NCBI RefSeq assembly: GCF_025460805.1
Contig: NZ_JAMXFJ010000005.1
Location: 1 to 43,540 of the forward strand
Direction of reading: 5' to 3'
Length of the DNA: 43,540 nt
Source: Microvirga sesbaniae
GTDB taxonomy: Bacteria; Pseudomonadota; Alphaproteobacteria; Rhizobiales; Beijerinckiaceae
The notes beneath the pieces were generated by a model that saw nothing but the letters and a program-made list of their open reading frames with translations, did not search any database and was not told the origin of the DNA. Shown here piece by piece: positions 9,290-17,252 of this stretch (position 1 is its first letter; the number at the start of each line of letters is the position of its first letter). The position numbers and the translations under genes are program-made.

Positions 9290-10382
9290 ACCGGGTCTCC
9301 TCCGCGTCGACGGGTATCACGATCTCAGCGCGTGTACCTGGCTCCCTGTCGTGCCAAGTCAACCGCCCCTTCAACTGATGGACCAACATCGTGATCAAGG
9401 TTCTTCCAAAACTTCCCTCGGGCGGAGGCGAATGATCAAGGCCGACGCCATCGTCCTCGACGGCGATCTGCACGCCGTTTTCGACCCGCTCGATCGCGAT
9501 TGTCAATTGGCCCCGGCGCCCGTCCGGAAAAGCATGCTTAACGGCATTGCCCACGACCTCGTTCAGCAGAAGAGCCAGAGCGGCCGCCTTGGCGGCCGGG
9601 ACGCCGAGGGGCTCCACCTGGAGGTTGAGATCGACCTGTCCGTTCGGCAGGGTCGCGGTCAGGTCGCCGGCGAGTTCCGTGGCGAACTCCTTCAGGTTGA
9701 ACCGGGTCGTGTCCCCGGCGCCATGGAGGAGCCGGTGCGCCGCCGCGAGCGCGCCGACCCGCTCGGCAAGGTCCTGGAGGACCTTTCGCGCCTCCGGGTC
9801 CTGAAGGCGTCGCGCCTTCAGGAGGACCAGGGAGGCGATCATCTGGAGGGAATTCTTGGCCCGATGCTCGACTTCGTGGAGCAGCGCCGTCTTCTGCTCG
9901 AGCGCGAGGCGCAGATCCTGGGTCCGGCGCTCGACCTTCTCCTCCATGAACGCGCCCGCTTCGAGACGATCCCGGTCGGATTGCGGCGTCGCGCCGGCGC
10001 CGTTCAGCAGCATGGTCACCGAGCGCAGTTGGCCGGTGGCGTCATGGACCGGCGACAGGGACAGGGTGCTCCAGAACGGGGATCCATCCGTCCGGCGCCC
10101 ACGGAATGGGGTTTCGAGCGGCTCTCCGCGATGCAGCGCGGCATCGATCGCGCCGACGGAGGCCGGACCCGCATCGGGAGCCTGGAGCAGGTGCCAGCCG
10201 CGGCCGAGCACCTCGCCGGGAGAATGGCCGGTCAGATCGAAGAAGGCCGGGTTGGCGAAGACGATGGGAGCAGGCGTCCGGCTGGGATCGATCATCAGGA
10301 CGGGCACCCGCAGGGAATGGAAGGCGGCCCTGAAGGAGGCCTCCTGGGAGTCCCACGGTGCGACGGGGGATTCGGCCAGCAT
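9282..10382 (-). CDS. HisKA_2 sensor histidine kinase with a degenerate LOV/PAS sensor domain (LovK-like)
   Basis: 366 residues. Residues about 20-128 are a PAS domain with the LOV framework (ANPAFFDLTGHS, EVLGR, FLQ-like LLQAP, TDGSPFW, LSLSPVHD). The canonical photoactive GRNCRFLQ is GRGWHLLQ here: the flavin-bonding Cys is Trp, and the flavin-contacting Asn residues of NYRKDG and FWN are Arg and Ser. A short coiled linker leads to HisKA_2, with His173 in EVEHRAKNSLQ, and an HATPase domain with N-box NEVVGNAVKHAF and DDGVGLD. No membrane segment, so cytoplasmic. Length and pairing with a single receiver resemble Caulobacter LovK-LovR. The ATG at 10382 is chosen over a GTG one codon upstream. 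Confidence 0.88.
   Translation of the reverse strand: MLAESPVAPWDSQEASFRAAFHSLRVPVLMIDPSRTPAPIVFANPAFFDLTGHSPGEVLGRGWHLLQAPDAGPASVGAIDAALHRGEPLETPFRGRRTDGSPFWSTLSLSPVHDATGQLRSVTMLLNGAGATPQSDRDRLEAGAFMEEKVERRTQDLRLALEQKTALLHEVEHRAKNSLQMIASLVLLKARRLQDPEARKVLQDLAERVGALAAAHRLLHGAGDTTRFNLKEFATELAGDLTATLPNGQVDLNLQVEPLGVPAAKAAALALLLNEVVGNAVKHAFPDGRRGQLTIAIERVENGVQIAVEDDGVGLDHSPPPEGSFGRTLITMLVHQLKGRLTWHDREPGTRAEIVIPVDAEETRFE
9287..9302 (-). promoter_or_regulatory. Ribosome binding site and TTG start of the receiver gene
   Basis: On the minus strand the order is GGAGGAGA, seven bases, then TTG. The site lies inside the 3' end of the kinase gene. It supports the unusual TTG start and the 8-base overlap with the kinase stop codon (TAG at 9284-9282). 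Confidence 0.7.
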
Positions 10383-10649
10383 CACGATCTCTGGACGCCG
10401 ATCGAGATCTTTTGGACGAACCGCGCTTTCCCGCCTGAGAAGTCTATCTGCCCCATCGATGGTAGAACCCTTGCGCCTGCGCGATTTTTCCGAGGCTCGG
10501 CTCGCAACGCAGTAGGACTCAACGCGACGACGGCCGCGGGGTTCCGCTCCCGGTCGACCGGCTCCCCTGCCTGGCAGATCCCAAAGCGCAACACTATCGC
10601 GTTTCGGGCAACTGCGCTAACATCGGGGCCGGCAAGGAGATGAAGCCGA

Positions 10650-12188
10650 ATGGTGACGCGCGTTTCCACCGTTGCGTTCGAAGGAATCGAGGCGCGCGCA
10701 GTCGATGTGCAGGTCCAGGTCACCCCCGGATCGGTGACCTTCATGATCGTCGGCCTCCCCGACAAGGCGGTGGCGGAATCCCGCGAGCGGGTCCGCTCCG
10801 CCCTGATCGCCTCCGGCCTCGCCCTGCCGGCGAAGCGCATCACGGTCAATCTGGCCCCCGCCGATCTGCCGAAGGAAGGCAGCCATTACGACCTGCCCAT
10901 CGCCCTCGCGGTCATGGCGGCCATCGGGGCCGTCCCGGCGGACGCGCTGAACGGCTTCACGGTCCTGAGCGAACTCGCGCTCGACGGAACGATCACCGCG
11001 GTGGCGGGCGTCCTGCCTGCCGCCATGGCGGCCTATGAGCGCGAGCATGGCCTGATCTGTCCCGAGGCCTGCGGGTCCGAAGCCGCCTGGGCCGGCAGCG
11101 ACATCGAGATCCTGGCGCCGCGCTCCCTGATCCAGCTCGCCAACCATTTCAAGGGCACCCAGGTGATGGCGCGGCCGGAACCGGCCATCCTGCCGGCCAC
11201 CGGCTCCCTGCCGGACCTGCGCGACATCAAGGGCCAGGAGAGTGCGAAGCGCACCCTCGAGATCGCCGCGGCCGGCGCCCACAACCTGCTCATGAACGGC
11301 CCTCCCGGCGCCGGCAAGTCCATGCTCGCCCAGCGCCTGCCGTCCATTCTGCCGCCGCTGTCGCCGCGGGAACTGCTGGAGGTGTCGATGATCCAGTCGG
11401 TGGCGGGTCTTCTCGCGGACGGCGCTCTCTCGGACCGCCGCCCGTTCCGGGCTCCGCACCACTCGGCCTCCATGGCGGCGCTCGTGGGCGGCGGGCCCAA
11501 TGCCCGTCCCGGCGAGGCCTCCCTGGCGCATCACGGGGTGCTCTTCCTCGACGAGTTGCCGGAGTTCCAGCCGCAGGTCCTCGATTCCCTGCGCCAGCCG
11601 CTGGAGGCCGGCGAGATCCTGATCGCCCGGGCCAGTCATCGCGTCACCTACCCGGCGCGCTTCCAGCTCGTGGCGGCGATGAATCCCTGCCGGTGCGGGC
11701 AGGCGACCGAGCCGGGCCATGTGTGCCGGCGCCAGCCGAACGAGCGCTGCGTCGCGCAGTACCAGGCGCGCCTGTCGGGCCCGCTCCTCGACCGCATCGA
11801 TCTCGCCATCGATGTCCCGGCCGTTACGGCGGCCGACCTGATCCTGCCGCCGCCCGTGGAGGGCTCGGCCGAGGCGGCGGCCCGGGTCGCCCGGGCCCGG
11901 GAGCGGCAGGCGAAGCGCTATGCGGGCCTGAACCTCGCAGGGGTCGCGACCAATGCGGCCTGCCCGCCGGCTCTCCTGGAGGAGGTGGCGCGGCCCGACC
12001 CGGAAGGCCTGTCCCTCATCCGCGACGCCGCCAACGCCATGCGCCTGTCGGCCCGCGGCTTCCACCGCGTGCTCAAGGTGGGGCGCACCCTCGCCGACCT
12101 CGACGGGGAGGATCGCGTCCGGCGCATCCACGTGGCCGAAGCCCTGTCCTACCGCGCCCATGCGGACCGGCGCCCCGCGGCTGCCTAG
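10650..12188 (+). CDS. comM: YifB/ComM-family Mg-chelatase-like AAA+ ATPase
   Basis: 512 residues: an N-terminal ChlI-like Lon-protease-fold domain (VDVQVQV...IVGLPDKAVAESRERVR), a central AAA+ module with Walker A NGPPGAGKSML and Walker B GVLFLDELPEF, and a C-terminal Mg-chelatase domain with Cys-containing NPCRCG and CRRQPNERC. ComM is a hexameric branch-migration helicase in natural transformation of some bacteria; in alphaproteobacteria the role is not established. In many relatives it sits near gshB, whereas here gshB lies 30 kb away. A weakly spaced AAGGAG precedes the ATG. Confidence 0.93.
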   Translation: MVTRVSTVAFEGIEARAVDVQVQVTPGSVTFMIVGLPDKAVAESRERVRSALIASGLALPAKRITVNLAPADLPKEGSHYDLPIALAVMAAIGAVPADALNGFTVLSELALDGTITAVAGVLPAAMAAYEREHGLICPEACGSEAAWAGSDIEILAPRSLIQLANHFKGTQVMARPEPAILPATGSLPDLRDIKGQESAKRTLEIAAAGAHNLLMNGPPGAGKSMLAQRLPSILPPLSPRELLEVSMIQSVAGLLADGALSDRRPFRAPHHSASMAALVGGGPNARPGEASLAHHGVLFLDELPEFQPQVLDSLRQPLEAGEILIARASHRVTYPARFQLVAAMNPCRCGQATEPGHVCRRQPNERCVAQYQARLSGPLLDRIDLAIDVPAVTAADLILPPPVEGSAEAAARVARARERQAKRYAGLNLAGVATNAACPPALLEEVARPDPEGLSLIRDAANAMRLSARGFHRVLKVGRTLADLDGEDRVRRIHVAEALSYRAHADRRPAAA

Positions 12189-12261
12189 AGGATCTCGTGG
12201 GCGCCGCGCGCCGCCTTGCGGGCGCCGGTGCCGATCTCGATATTTTCCACCGGGACGCTTA

Positions 12262-12280
12262 TGTTTTCTGTCACAAAACA
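12262..12280. promoter_or_regulatory. AT-rich inverted repeat upstream of olsB
   Basis: TGTTTT (12262-12267) and AAAACA (12275-12280) form a 6-bp inverted repeat around CTGTCAC, inside a short AT-rich island in otherwise GC-rich DNA, about 85 bases before the olsB start. CTGTCAC is a near-match to one half of a Pho box, but the second half-site is poor. Candidate operator only. Confidence 0.35.
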
Positions 12281-12365
12281 GTTTGGAATGGGTTTTATGT
12301 CAGGGTTGAAGCGGGACGGCGCCACGGCTGAGTCCTTCCCGGAGGCACGACCCTGTGAGGCAGCG

Positions 12366-13298
12366 ATGAACCTATCTCCGTTGAACGAGGCGGCCGATCG
12401 TCCCGTTGGGCCGGGCATGCGCCCGCAGGGCCTGACCCAGCTCATTCCCGGCAAGGACCGGGTCGTGCGCGATTACGGCAACCTCGATCCCGTGCTCGGC
12501 CGGATCGGCTCGCTGGAAGTGCGCCTTGCGACCACCGCCAGGGAGATCAGGAGGGCCCAGCGCCTGCGCTTCAAGGTCTTCTACGAGGAGATGTCGGCCT
12601 CCCCCGGCGGCGCAGCCCTGATCTCGCGCCGGGACGTGGATGCGTACGATTTCATCTGCGACCACCTTCTCGTGCTCGACCACGATGTGAAGCCCAAGGC
12701 CTTCCGCCCGGCCAAACCGAAGGTGATCGGGACCTACCGGCTGCTGCGCCAGGACGTGGCGACCCGGCATGGCGGCTTCTACACCCGCGGGGAATACGAC
12801 ATCGCACCCCTGCTCAAGGCGCATCCCGGTCTGCGTTTCCTGGAGCTCGGGCGCTCCTGCGTGCTCGAGGCCTACCGCACCAGGCGCACCGTCGAGCTGC
12901 TCTGGCACGGCATCTGGGCCTATGTCCTCCACCACAAGATCGACGTGATGCTGGGCTGCGCGAGCCTCGAGGGCACCGAGCCGCGGGATCTGGCCCTGCC
13001 CCTGAGCTTCCTGCACCATTACGCGGCCGCCCCGGCCGAGTGGCAGGCCCGCGCGCTGCCGGAGCGCTTCACCGCGATGGACATCCTGCCCAAGGACGCC
13101 GTCGATCCGAAGGCCGCGCTTCACGCGCTGCCGCCTCTGATCAAGGGCTATCTGCGCCTCGGCGCCACGTTCGGCACGGGCGCGGTGATCGACCGGCAGT
13201 TCGGCACCACGGACGTGCTCGTCGTCCTGCCGGTCGCGGCGATCAACCCGCGCTACATCGACCATTTCGGCCCGACGGCGAACCGCCACGCGGCCTGA
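12366..13298 (+). CDS. olsB: L-ornithine N(alpha)-acyltransferase OlsB
   Basis: 310 residues of the OlsB/hemolysin-like acyltransferase fold (GNAT-related). Recognisable segments are REIRRAQRLRFKVFYEEM, DVDAYDFICDHLLVLD, IGTYRLLRQ, FLELGRSCVL and LGCASLEGT. OlsB moves a 3-hydroxyacyl group from acyl carrier protein to ornithine, the first step of ornithine-lipid synthesis. Its partner olsA is not in the window. I start at ATG 12366 (GAGG six bases upstream), because the 50 extra in-frame residues from 12216 are non-conserved and cross an AT-rich regulatory patch. It converges on queG with four bases between stops. Confidence 0.85.
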   Translation: MNLSPLNEAADRPVGPGMRPQGLTQLIPGKDRVVRDYGNLDPVLGRIGSLEVRLATTAREIRRAQRLRFKVFYEEMSASPGGAALISRRDVDAYDFICDHLLVLDHDVKPKAFRPAKPKVIGTYRLLRQDVATRHGGFYTRGEYDIAPLLKAHPGLRFLELGRSCVLEAYRTRRTVELLWHGIWAYVLHHKIDVMLGCASLEGTEPRDLALPLSFLHHYAAAPAEWQARALPERFTAMDILPKDAVDPKAALHALPPLIKGYLRLGATFGTGAVIDRQFGTTDVLVVLPVAAINPRYIDHFGPTANRHAA

Positions 13299-13302
13299 AG
13301 GC

Positions 13303-14529
13303 TCACGCCGCGACGGCGCGGCGCCACTCCTCACGCACGTCCGGGTCCTCTTCTCGCTCCAGGCGCCCGGCCGCATGGCGGGCGGCCGTTTCCGGCGGGA
13401 GCAGCCGGCCGATGGCCCAGACGGCCATGGCGCGCACCAGGGGCGAGGCATCGTCGAGGAGGCGCAGGGCCTCGTCGGCCAGGTCCGCCTCGCCCGAGTT
13501 GCCGATGGCGACGAGCACGTTGCGGATGAAGCGGTCGCGGCCGGTGCGCTTGATCGGGGTGCCGGCGAAGCGGGTGCGGAAGGCCGGGTCGTCGAGCCGC
13601 GCCAACTCCTTGAGCGGGAGCGAGGCCAGATCCTCCCTCTGAACGAGCCGCGCCTCCCGTCCCGCCTGGGCGAATTTGTTCCACGGGCAGACCGCGAGGC
13701 AATCGTCGCAGCCGAAGATGCGGTTGCCGATGCCCGGCCGCAGCTCCTCCGGAATATGCCCCTTGTGCTCGATGGTGAGATACGAGATGCAGCGGCGCGC
13801 ATCGAGCTGATAAGGCGCGGGAAAGGCCTTGGTCGGGCAGACGTCGAGGCAGCGCCGGCACGAGCCGCAGCGGTCGCGCTCGGGCTCGTCCGCCGGCAGC
13901 TCCGCCGTGGTGAAGATGGCGCCCAGGAACAGCCAGTCGCCGAACTCCCGCGAGACCACGACCGTGTGCTTGCCCTGCCAGCCGAGGCCGGCCGCCTCCG
14001 CGAGCGGCTTTTCCATCACGGGCGCCGTGTCGACGAAGACCTTCACGTCGGACGAGGCCTTCGCGGCGAGAAAGCCCGCCGCCTCCTTGAGCTTGCCCTT
14101 GATCACGTCGTGGTAGTCGCGGTTGCGGGCATAGACCGAGATGTAGCCGCGATCTCTGTCGGCCAGTTCGGCCAGCGGGTCCCTGTCGGGGCCGTAGTTC
14201 AGCCCGAGCAGGATGATGCTGCGCACCTCGGGCCACAGGGCCCGCGGGTCGGCGCGGCGCTCCGCCGTCTCGGCCATCCAGTCCATCGACCCGTGATGGC
14301 CGGCCGCGAGCCAGGCGTTGAGCCGCTCGGGCGCCAGCGGGATCGCGTCGGGCCTGGCGATGCGGACCGCCTCGAAGCCGAGCGCCGTCGCACGCGCGAT
14401 GAACGCCTGCTTGAGAGCCGCGCCGTCTAGAAATCCAGGTTGTCGTAATGCTCCGCCGGCGCCATCCCCGGCACCCGGTCCGCGAGGAGCGCGCGGAAGG
14501 ACGGCCGGGACTTGATCCTGGCGTACCAA
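13303..14529 (-). CDS. queG: Epoxyqueuosine reductase QueG (start uncertain)
   Basis: QueG reduces epoxyqueuosine to queuosine in tRNA using cobalamin and two [4Fe-4S] clusters. Visible are the N-terminal domain ([31 protein letters not shown]), both ferredoxin-type motifs ([16 protein letters not shown] and [14 protein letters not shown]) and a C-terminal HEAT-like tail. Conserved sequence begins at about 14427 ([13 protein letters not shown]), but no ATG, GTG or TTG lies there. The nearest usable upstream codon is TTG at 14529, which would overlap the GST gene by 103 bases. The next ATG is in SMDWM, too late. The conserved body overlaps the GST stop codon, suggesting coupled translation. 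Confidence 0.9.
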   Translation of the reverse strand: MVRQDQVPAVLPRAPRGPGAGDGAGGALRQPGFLDGAALKQAFIARATALGFEAVRIARPDAIPLAPERLNAWLAAGHHGSMDWMAETAERRADPRALWPEVRSIILLGLNYGPDRDPLAELADRDRGYISVYARNRDYHDVIKGKLKEAAGFLAAKASSDVKVFVDTAPVMEKPLAEAAGLGWQGKHTVVVSREFGDWLFLGAIFTTAELPADEPERDRCGSCRRCLDVCPTKAFPAPYQLDARRCISYLTIEHKGHIPEELRPGIGNRIFGCDDCLAVCPWNKFAQAGREARLVQREDLASLPLKELARLDDPAFRTRFAGTPIKRTGRDRFIRNVLVAIGNSGEADLADEALRLLDDASPLVRAMAVWAIGRLLPPETAARHAAGRLEREEDPDVREEWRRAVAA

Positions 14530-15119
14530 TGCTTCGCTGTTTCGTCCTCGTCCCATGGCACGTCGCCGAGATAATCCACCACCGACAGATGGGCGGCCGC
14601 CGCCAGATCCGCATAGGTCATCTGGTCGCCGGCCAACCAATTCCGCTGGGAAATCAGAAAACCGATATATTTGAGATGGTATCGCACATTGGTCTGGGCG
14701 GCGCGAATCGCCCCCATGTCGGGCGGGCCGCCGCCCAGCTCGATGGGCATGAACCGCTTATAGATCTTTTCCGTGGCGAGATAGTCCGAGACCTCGCCGT
14801 GGAACTTCACCAGGAACCAGTCGAGCAGGCGGCGGACCTCGACCCGCGGCAGGAGATCCCGCGGCAGGAAGCGCCGGTCCCGCAGATCCTCGCCCCGCGT
14901 CTCGTCGATGTACTCCGCAAGACCCATGGGCCCTGCGACGGCGATCCCGCTATCGTCGACGAAGAGCGGCAGGTTTCCGGCCGGGTTGATCTCGAGATAG
15001 GCAATGCGCCGGTCCCACGGCTTCTCCTCGATCACATCCGGCTCGAGGCCGAGCTCCGCGAAGACGAGGCGCGCGAACCGCGACTGCGGACAGAACGGGT
15101 AAGAATGCAGGATGGCCAT
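14427..15119 (-). CDS. Glutathione S-transferase family protein
   Basis: 230 residues. A thioredoxin-like N-terminal domain ([20 protein letters not shown], with [18 protein letters not shown] as the cis-Pro segment) is followed by an all-helical C-terminal domain with [17 protein letters not shown]. The Ser/Cys near the N-terminus (SYPFCPQS) could be the active residue. The ATG at 15119 is where homology begins; there is no clear ribosome site. Its last codons overlap the start region of queG on the same strand, suggesting a two-gene unit. Substrate unknown. Confidence 0.9.
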   Translation of the reverse strand: MAILHSYPFCPQSRFARLVFAELGLEPDVIEEKPWDRRIAYLEINPAGNLPLFVDDSGIAVAGPMGLAEYIDETRGEDLRDRRFLPRDLLPRVEVRRLLDWFLVKFHGEVSDYLATEKIYKRFMPIELGGGPPDMGAIRAAQTNVRYHLKYIGFLISQRNWLAGDQMTYADLAAAAHLSVVDYLGDVPWDEDETAKHWYARIKSRPSFRALLADRVPGMAPAEHYDNLDF

Positions 15120-15297
15120 GAATCTATGAGTGATGCGAAACAGGCGGCGAGAATAAGGCCGTGCTTCGTTAAGGGTTGGTAAGGAATATTGGTGAATCTC
15201 ATGTCCGTGATGCACAAGGGTCACGCTGACAGCGCAAACCTTGCTTGACAGACACGGCCTGCTCCCGCATCTGGCGCCGTTTTCAGGATTTTCAACG

Positions 15298-16095
15298 ATG
15301 TCGCAAATCATCGAGGCGCTCTTTCTCGGCCTCATCGAAGGCTTGACGGAATTTCTTCCGGTCTCCTCCACGGGCCATCTGCTCCTCGTCGGCCACTTTC
15401 TCGGCTTCGAGTCGACGGGCAAGACCTTCGAAGTCCTGATCCAGCTCGGCGCGATCCTGGCGATCCTGTCCGTGTACTTCAACAAGCTCTGGTCCATCGC
15501 CCGGGCCCTGCCGCACGATCCGATGGCGCGCCACTTCGTCGTCGGCGTCCTCATCGCCTTTTTGCCGGCGGCCGTGATCGGCGCGGCGCTGCACGGCTTC
15601 ATCAAGGAGGTGCTCTTCGATCCCTGGATCGTGTGCACGACCCTGATCGTCGGCGGCTTCGTGCTTCTCGCCATCGACCGCCTGCCGCTCGAAGCGACCA
15701 AGACCGACGCGACCCGCTTTCCGCTCTCGATGTACTTCAAGATCGGCCTCATCCAGTGCGCCGCCATGGTTCCCGGCGTCTCGCGGTCCGGCGCGACCAT
15801 CGTGGGCGCCATGCTGATGGGCGCCTCGAAGCGCGCGGCGGCCGAGTTCTCGTTCTTCCTCGCCATGCCGACCATGGCCGGGGCCTTCGCGTACGACCTC
15901 CTGAAGAACTACAAGTTCCTCTCCGCCAACGATGCGGCGATCATCGGGGCGGGCTTCCTCTCCGCCTTCGTCGCGGCGCTCCTGGTGGTGAAGCTGCTCC
16001 TGGACTACGTGTCTCGCCACGGCTTCACGCCCTTCGCCTATTGGCGAATCCTCGTGGGCGCGGCCGGCCTTGCCGGCCTGATCGTCTACGGCTGA
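15298..16095 (+). CDS. uppP: Undecaprenyl-diphosphate phosphatase UppP (BacA)
   Basis: 265-residue polytopic membrane enzyme that dephosphorylates undecaprenyl diphosphate to recycle the lipid carrier for peptidoglycan and other envelope polymers. The two signature segments are present: [17 protein letters not shown] (from residue 14) and [15 protein letters not shown] (around 160). About eight hydrophobic helices alternate with short loops. The ATG at 15298 gives the classic [11 protein letters not shown] start; the 19 upstream in-frame residues are not family-like. A small membrane protein gene follows three bases after the stop. Confidence 0.96.
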   Translation: MSQIIEALFLGLIEGLTEFLPVSSTGHLLLVGHFLGFESTGKTFEVLIQLGAILAILSVYFNKLWSIARALPHDPMARHFVVGVLIAFLPAAVIGAALHGFIKEVLFDPWIVCTTLIVGGFVLLAIDRLPLEATKTDATRFPLSMYFKIGLIQCAAMVPGVSRSGATIVGAMLMGASKRAAAEFSFFLAMPTMAGAFAYDLLKNYKFLSANDAAIIGAGFLSAFVAALLVVKLLLDYVSRHGFTPFAYWRILVGAAGLAGLIVYG

Positions 16096-16098
16096 GCG

Positions 16099-16347
16099 AT
16101 GCCCACGCGCGACGAGGCCCTGGCGGTCACCCTCTCCATCGCGGTTGCCCTGCTGATGGTGGTCCTCGCGGTCGTCGCGGGGGCGAGCGCCGGGCCGGCG
16201 CCGACGGCCGAGGCCGGGCCGCCCGATCCCGCCTGTGTCGAATGGACCGACAGCTGCGTGGTCTGCTCCCGGGCGCCGGGCGGCCTCGCCTGCTCGACGC
16301 CGGGGATCGCCTGCACGCGGGGCGCGCCGCGCTGCCTGCGGCGGTAG
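16099..16347 (+). CDS. Small single-pass, Cys-rich membrane or exported protein
   Basis: 82 residues. One hydrophobic helix (residues 10-30) is followed by an Ala/Pro linker and a six-Cys segment: CVEWTDSCVVC...CSTPGIACT...C. The gene starts three bases after uppP, so it is probably co-transcribed. No family name comes to mind, though the W-T-D-x-C-x-V-C pattern looks conserved rather than random. The Cys-rich part should face the periplasm if the helix is a signal anchor. Function unknown. Confidence 0.6.
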   Translation: MPTRDEALAVTLSIAVALLMVVLAVVAGASAGPAPTAEAGPPDPACVEWTDSCVVCSRAPGGLACSTPGIACTRGAPRCLRR

Positions 16348-16449
16348 CGGATTTCGGCGAATCGACCGGCCGCTTCTGACCCCGCCGCTTCACCCCGCTA
16401 CGTCATGACCGAGCGTGTCCCGGCGATGACGTCGAGCGCCACCAGGCAG

Positions 16450-16486
16450 GACACCCTACGGGATCATCAAGACACCCTACGGGATC
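16450..16486. repeat. Short direct duplication at the 3' end of nth
   Basis: GACACCCTACGGGATC occurs at 16450-16465 and again at 16471-16486, a 21-base period. The second copy spans the nth stop codon (16479-16477) and the preceding codons, so the duplicated copy lies just downstream of nth on its transcribed strand. Confidence 0.8.
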
Positions 16487-17232
16487 GTCTTGTCCGGGTA
16501 GCGGCACAGGTCGTTGACCGGGCAGCGCCAGCATTCGGGCCGGCGGGCCTTGCAGATGTAGCGGCCGTGCAGGATCAGCCAGTGATGGGCGTGGAGCCGG
16601 AACTCGTCCGGGATCAGAGCCTCGAGCGCCTCCTGCGTCTCCAGGGGCGTCCGGGTGATCGCCAGCGGCAGCCGGTTGGTGACCCGGAAGATGTGCGTGT
16701 CGACCGCCACGCGCGGATCCCCGAAGGCGATGTTGACCACGACGCTCGCGGTCTTGCGCCCGACCCCCGGCAGGGTCTCCAGGATCTCGACGGAATTGGG
16801 GACCTCGCCGCCGAACTCCTCCACGAGGCGCCGGGCCGCCGCGATCACGTTCTTCGCCTTGGTGTTGAAGAAGTTCAGCGTCCGGATATGCTCGCGCAGT
16901 CCCTCCTCGCCGAGGTCGAGCATCCTCTGCGGCGTATCGGCGACGGGGAACAGCGCCTTCGTCGCCTTGTTGACGCCCACGTCTGTCGCCTGCGCGGAGA
17001 GCGCCACGGCGACCAGCAGCGTATAGGGGTTCGTGTAGTCGAGCTCGCCCCGGGGCTCCGGATTGGCTGCGTGCAGGCGCCGGAAGATCTCGACCATCGT
17101 GGCCCGGTCGACGGGCTTCGGGGTGCGCGCCTTCAGGGCCCGGCCGACCGCCTTCGCCGGGACGGCGGGCTTGGTCCTGGGCTTGGCTCTGGGCTTGGAA
17201 TCGCGGCGGCGGGCAGGCTTCAGATCGGACAT
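16477..17232 (-). CDS. nth: Endonuclease III
   Basis: 251-residue DNA glycosylase/AP lyase for oxidised pyrimidines. After a basic Ala/Lys/Pro-rich N-terminal tail of about 45 residues come LLVAVALSAQATD (helix with the Gln-Ala-Thr-Asp motif), the helix-hairpin-helix LPGVGRKTASVVVN with catalytic Lys, the catalytic Asp in VAVDTHIFRV, and the [4Fe-4S] ligands C-X6-C-X2-C-X5-C at the C-terminus. The ATG at 17232 is six bases from a TATAAC box, so the message may be leaderless. Divergent from the DUF2244 gene with a gap of only 20 bases. Confidence 0.95.
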   Translation of the reverse strand: MSDLKPARRRDSKPRAKPRTKPAVPAKAVGRALKARTPKPVDRATMVEIFRRLHAANPEPRGELDYTNPYTLLVAVALSAQATDVGVNKATKALFPVADTPQRMLDLGEEGLREHIRTLNFFNTKAKNVIAAARRLVEEFGGEVPNSVEILETLPGVGRKTASVVVNIAFGDPRVAVDTHIFRVTNRLPLAITRTPLETQEALEALIPDEFRLHAHHWLILHGRYICKARRPECWRCPVNDLCRYPDKTIP

Positions 17233-17238
17233 TTCTGC

Positions 17239-17246
17239 GTTATACT
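17239..17246. promoter_or_regulatory. Overlapping divergent -10 boxes (nth / DUF2244)
   Basis: The 20-base gap 17233-17252 contains GTTATACT. Read rightward it gives TATACT (17241-17246), six bases before the DUF2244 ATG. Read leftward it gives TATAAC (17244-17239), six bases before the nth ATG. A weak TTGCCG-like -35 for nth lies at 17266-17261. Both starts could therefore be leaderless. Inferred from sequence only. Confidence 0.5.
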
Positions 17247-17252
17247 TGAGGT

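Noticed and set aside
10382..10849. A 155-codon minus frame between the kinase and comM
   Set aside because: It runs through the conserved N-terminus of ComM on the opposite strand and has no recognisable domain or ribosome site.
12262..12290. A full Pho box before olsB
   Set aside because: Only one half-site is close to consensus, so it is kept as a weak candidate rather than annotated as a PhoB site.
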